Positions 60,802 through 64,000 of a DNA stretch of 64,000 nt are shown one piece after another; positions within the stretch are counted from its first letter, which is position 1; every line of letters starts with the position of its first letter. The position numbers were made by a program, and so were the translations under genes. Below the pieces are notes generated by a model. That model ran no database searches. It saw only the letters and a program-made list of their open reading frames with translations, and was not told the origin of the DNA. Origin of the DNA: Verrucomicrobiota bacterium (lineage in GTDB: Bacteria > Verrucomicrobiota > Verrucomicrobiia > Limisphaerales > UBA9464); assembly GCA_016871805.1 (NCBI GenBank), contig VHCG01000001.1:1-64000 (forward strand), written 5' to 3'.

Positions 60802-62202
60802 TCAGCGCGACTTCACGAACACCAGCGTCATCTTGAGCTCCGGGAACGGAATCGCGAACCGTCCATTCTCCTGGAGCGTCGCCTCACGATTGTCCGGCTG
60901 GGGTGTCGTGAACGTCAGGGGATACCGGTCCCCCGTCCTCGTCCAAGTCCCCTCGCCATCGAACGCGGGCAGCTTGGACGCCTTGCCTCCCCCGAGCAGG
61001 CGCTCGGCAGCGGTCTCATTCGGGTTCACCGCCGGCGCAGCCGGCTTCTCCGAGTCCTCCGAAGCCTGCCCCTCGCGGGTCCGCATGCCGTAGCGCTGAG
61101 CCAAGGTCGGATCCATGGCATACGGCCTGCCAGCCCCACCCGCCGTCTCACGCGGGGCGACCGGCGCCGGTGCCGCAGGGAATTCCGGCGGCGGCACCTT
61201 GAGGGTGAACCGGCCGTCGGGATACACATTGAACCGCGCCTTGCTCAGGATCGCATTCAGGGCCATCCGGAGGTTCTTGAGATCCGCGAAACCCAGATTC
61301 GCCCGCTTCCGACGCGCATCCGTGACGATCGCCGCCATGTCGGGACTCCAGCGTCCCAGGAGCCGCTCGTCGGCAAACTTGGGTGAGACCCCGGTCTCCA
61401 GGAACTTCCGGAGATCCGCCAGATCGAGCTTCTTCAGGGAGTCTACGATGTCGCGGTTGTTGAGAACCGCCTGGGTCTTGGGGTTGTTCAGAAGCGCCGT
61501 GAAGCCAGCCTGGTCCTGAAGGAGCTTCAGGTAGTCCGGGTCTCCGAGAATGTCCGAAACCTCCTGTGTCTCGACCAGGGCCAGGAACGGCGGGTACTCG
61601 ATGATCCGGTTGGTCAGGGCAGGATTGGCGTAGACGAGTCCGAGGACGTCGGCCACTTCGTTGAACTTGGTCGGTGTGCGATCCAACGGGGCGAAGGTGC
61701 GATCCCAGCCCGTGGACGCCATCCCGGAGCGGACCGCATTGACGAGGCCGATCGGAGCCGGCTCGTTTTCCGAGTGGATCTGGGTGGTCAGATAGGCCTG
61801 CCCATAGATCGGCTTGCCGACCGCAAGGAGCAGGATCACGCCGGTGAGCATGCCCACGAACAGGCCGATGGCGTGGTTCATCGCCTCGAAGGCCTTCCGG
61901 GTCGGCTCGTCCTCGCGGTACTTGATGTGGAGCTCCACCGGACGGTGGGCAGCGAACCCGCCGCCGAGCGAGGCCAGCCACACCACCGAGAACCCGGCGA
62001 TCGAGGGCAGGACCAACATCCAGGCCTGCGACTGCACCCCCAGCTTCGGCAGCAATGGCGCGGCCAGGGCTCCAAGCGTGGGCGCGAAGGCGAGGCCGAC
62101 GAGGGCACCGATCAGACCGACCGCCGAGCGGATGCCGCCCAGCTGGAAACCGAGGAACGCGAAACCGCCGACAAGTACGATGGCCAACACCCACATGAGC
62201 AT
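60802..62202 (-). CDS. CvpA-like membrane protein with long C-terminal domain
   Basis: 466 residues. The first 130 residues have four membrane helices in the CvpA pattern ('VLAIVLVGGFAFLGFQLGGIRSAVGLIGALVGLAFAP', 'MLVLPSIAGFSVVWLASLGGGFAA', 'AIGLFVGMLTGVILLLAVG'). The remainder is soluble: helical repeats with 'ILGDPDYLKLLQDQAGFTALLNNPKTQAVLNNRD', a Pro/Ala-rich linker (about 350-410) and a short beta tail ('TWTRTGDRYPLTFTTPQPDNREATLQENGRF'). CvpA proteins are needed for secretion or envelope integrity in other bacteria; here the large added domain is specific to this lineage as far as I can tell. Confidence 0.8.
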   Translation of the reverse strand: MLMWVLAIVLVGGFAFLGFQLGGIRSAVGLIGALVGLAFAPTLGALAAPLLPKLGVQSQAWMLVLPSIAGFSVVWLASLGGGFAAHRPVELHIKYREDEPTRKAFEAMNHAIGLFVGMLTGVILLLAVGKPIYGQAYLTTQIHSENEPAPIGLVNAVRSGMASTGWDRTFAPLDRTPTKFNEVADVLGLVYANPALTNRIIEYPPFLALVETQEVSDILGDPDYLKLLQDQAGFTALLNNPKTQAVLNNRDIVDSLKKLDLADLRKFLETGVSPKFADERLLGRWSPDMAAIVTDARRKRANLGFADLKNLRMALNAILSKARFNVYPDGRFTLKVPPPEFPAAPAPVAPRETAGGAGRPYAMDPTLAQRYGMRTREGQASEDSEKPAAPAVNPNETAAERLLGGGKASKLPAFDGEGTWTRTGDRYPLTFTTPQPDNREATLQENGRFAIPFPELKMTLVFVKSR

Positions 62203-62337
62203 GTCGTCAAGCTAGTCGCGGCCCTCGGACAAGTGCACGCGGAAAATGGGTAACAGAGGGGCCCATCAAGCCTTTCCCTTCCGCGTCCCCGTCCGTCGGA
62301 TTGACGGCATCCGGGACCTCCGTAGGTTGCGCCTCCC

Positions 62338-64000
62338 ATGGCCCGGAACCCCCACGCTGATCGAGCCCGTCCCAACGGTCGCGGCCCCCATCCCCAGGTG
62401 ATCCGACTCGAGGGGGTCCGACAGAACAACCTGAAGGGATTCAACCTGGAGATCCCCCTGGGGAAGCTGGTCGTGGTGACGGGCCTGAGCGGGTCCGGGA
62501 AGAGCTCCCTGGCGTTCGAGACACTCTATGCGGAGGGCCAGCGGCGCTACATCGAGACCTTCACCCCCTACGCACGCCAGTTCTTCGACCGGATGGACCG
62601 ACCCGCGGTCGATCGCATCGAGAACATCCCCCCCGCCATCGCCATCGAGCAGCGCAACGCGGTCCGGAGCTCCCGAAGCACCATCGGCACGATGACCGAG
62701 ATCTGCGACCACCTGAAGGTCCTCTGGCCCCACTGGGCCCGCAGACAGTGCCGGGGATGCGGCCGCACCGTCCGCCGGGAGCCACCCGACCTCGTATGGG
62801 AGACCGCGGGCACCATGAACGGCGAGGGCGCCGAGCTGATCGTGTCGTTCGACCTCCCCCTCACGGAACGCCTACCCATCCCGGAGCAGCTTGCGCTTCT
62901 CGGCCAACAGGGATTCCGCCGTCTGCTCATCGACGGCGGAGTCGTGCGACTCGAGGACGCCGCAGGGCGCGTTTCCTCCGCCTGCCGCTCGATCACCGTC
63001 GTCACCGACCGGGTCCGGATTGCCGCAGCGAACCGGTCCCGGTTCATCGACGCCTGCGAACAGGCCTACCGCTACGGACAGGGACGTCTGAAGCTCCACG
63101 GTCCAGGCGAGGAGGGCCGGAGATCCTGCCAGCCGTTCTCGGAGGGGCTCCATTGCGCGGCCTGCGACATCGCCTACCCCGAACCGACCCCCTCCCTTTT
63201 CAGCTTCAATAACCCAATCGGGGCCTGCCCGGCCTGCAAGGGGTTCGGCCGGGTGATCTCGATCGATCCCGACCTCGCCCTGCCCGACCGCTCCAAGACC
63301 CTCGCCGAGGGCGTAGTGAAACCATGGCAGTCTGGCATGAGCGCCGAATGTCAGAAGGACATGATCCGCGCCGCACGACGCTGCGGGATCCCGCTCCACG
63401 TCCCGTTCAACAGCCTCTCCGAGGCGCATCGCCAATGGGTTGTTTCGGGGGAGCCGGGATACGACGCCAACGATCCCGAACACAGCTGGCCCAACCTCTG
63501 GTACGGGGTCGAGGGCTACTTCCGCTGGCTCGAGAGCAAGTCCTACAAGATGCACGTGCGCGTGCTGCTGTCCCGATACCGGAGCTACCGCACGTGTGCC
63601 GACTGTGACGGACGCCGCTTCAACCCGGAGTCCCTGTCCTTCCGGATTCCCTCGGATGGCCCCGGAAAACCCGCACTCGATCTCGCCTCCTTCTACGCCC
63701 TTCCCGTCCGGGAGGCTCTGGCATGGGTCCGACGTTTCGAGGACCCCTCGGCACCCGTGACCGACCCGAGGGCCATCGCGCTCCGGGAGGTCCGGATCCG
63801 ACTCGAGTACCTCGAGGAGGTGGGACTCGGCTACCTGACACTCGACCGGCCCACCCGGACCCTGTCCGGCGGGGAGACCGAGCGGGTGAACCTGACCACC
63901 TGTCTGGGGTCACGCCTCACCCATGCCCTGTTTGTCCTCGATGAACCCAGCGTGGGGCTGCATCCGCGGGACACCGACCGACTAATCCGGATCCTCCATC
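62338..64000 (+). CDS. Second UvrA paralogue, truncated by the window end
   Basis: The frame is open from ATG 62338 to the last base (554 complete codons) and is missing from the ORF track because no stop is reached. Walker A is '[20 protein letters not shown]'. The first zinc site is complete ('LHCAACDIAYPEP...ACPACKGFG'), with an extra pair 'CRGCGRTVRREPPD' and 'CADCDGRRF'. The signature differs from classic UvrA ('LSGGETERVNLTTCLGSRL' against GGEAQR). Walker B is 'LFVLDEPSVGLHPRD'. It belongs to the alternative UvrA-like class known from Planctomycetota and Verrucomicrobiota. The rest of the protein lies outside the window. DNA damage recognition or drug self-protection are possible roles. 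Confidence 0.93.
   Translation, partial: MARNPHADRARPNGRGPHPQVIRLEGVRQNNLKGFNLEIPLGKLVVVTGLSGSGKSSLAFETLYAEGQRRYIETFTPYARQFFDRMDRPAVDRIENIPPAIAIEQRNAVRSSRSTIGTMTEICDHLKVLWPHWARRQCRGCGRTVRREPPDLVWETAGTMNGEGAELIVSFDLPLTERLPIPEQLALLGQQGFRRLLIDGGVVRLEDAAGRVSSACRSITVVTDRVRIAAANRSRFIDACEQAYRYGQGRLKLHGPGEEGRRSCQPFSEGLHCAACDIAYPEPTPSLFSFNNPIGACPACKGFGRVISIDPDLALPDRSKTLAEGVVKPWQSGMSAECQKDMIRAARRCGIPLHVPFNSLSEAHRQWVVSGEPGYDANDPEHSWPNLWYGVEGYFRWLESKSYKMHVRVLLSRYRSYRTCADCDGRRFNPESLSFRIPSDGPGKPALDLASFYALPVREALAWVRRFEDPSAPVTDPRAIALREVRIRLEYLEEVGLGYLTLDRPTRTLSGGETERVNLTTCLGSRLTHALFVLDEPSVGLHPRDTDRLIRILH

Overview
The window looks like a chromosome segment of a high-GC member of the Verrucomicrobiota, most likely of the Limisphaerales/Pedosphaera side. 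The reasons are: a secreted '[19 protein letters not shown]' pilin-like protein, the DUF1501 and DUF1549/DUF1553 pair, a very large PVC-type haem-binding dehydrogenase, many Tat-exported proteins, futalosine-pathway menaquinone synthesis (mqnD), and many gene starts with no visible Shine-Dalgarno sequence. No rRNA, tRNA, CRISPR array, prophage or transposase gene was seen. The first and last genes are cut by the window ends.

Layout. 1-2578 (+): two tandem amidohydrolase-fold proteins, the second without the metal-binding HxH. 2595-5813 (-): a SAM-I riboswitch with its own terminator, then a threonine-synthase-family enzyme, a ThiS/MoaD-type sulfur-carrier protein and purD. 6080-9620 (-): a complete MCE/Mla-type lipid transporter (STAS-permease, ATPase, MlaD, PqiC-like lipoprotein). 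9755-14176 (-): Tat-exported intradiol dioxygenase, a disrupted lipoprotein gene, a cytochrome c/VCBS protein and a STAS protein. 14337-14630 (+): stand-alone NIL domain. 14689-22807 (-): yicC-gmk-coaC, then a tightly overlapping run of histidine kinase, NtrC-type regulator, small membrane protein, squalene/phytoene synthase, a catalytically empty HpnK homologue and a YheT hydrolase.

23307-31473 (+): a probable catabolic operon (DapA-like aldolase, MFS transporter, 1144-residue dehydrogenase/HEAT/cytochrome c/DUF6807 fusion, old-yellow-enzyme relative, beta-hydroxyacid dehydrogenase). 31899-37246 (-): Gfo/Idh/MocA, DUF1549/1553 and DUF1501 exported proteins. 37508-40870 (+): DUF4956, VTC domain and CotH-like protein. 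41073-45524 (-): recN, then aroQ-accB-accC. 45638-51693: argD, xseA, ymdB-like, hom and mqnD. 51743-55253 (-): ECF sigma factor with a coupled membrane kinase, and the pilin-like protein. 55372-60664 (+): uvrA, polyprenyl synthase, ECF sigma factor and its putative membrane anti-sigma. 60802-62202 (-): CvpA-like. 62338-end (+): a second UvrA paralogue that the ORF track misses because it runs off the window.

Three things stand out. First, an S-box riboswitch, with a fully readable antiterminator/terminator switch, controls a ThrC-like enzyme plus a GG-ending sulfur carrier. This suggests a protein-thiocarboxylate route to homocysteine, or another sulfur transfer from phosphohomoserine. Second, a family of non-coding repeats (two full copies near 400 bp with terminal inverted repeats, plus several reduced copies) carries a double hairpin whose stem shows compensatory changes. 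Third, a two-component system is translationally coupled to isoprenoid genes that include an HpnK homologue lacking every expected catalytic residue. All functional assignments are from reading the translated sequence; no database search was run.
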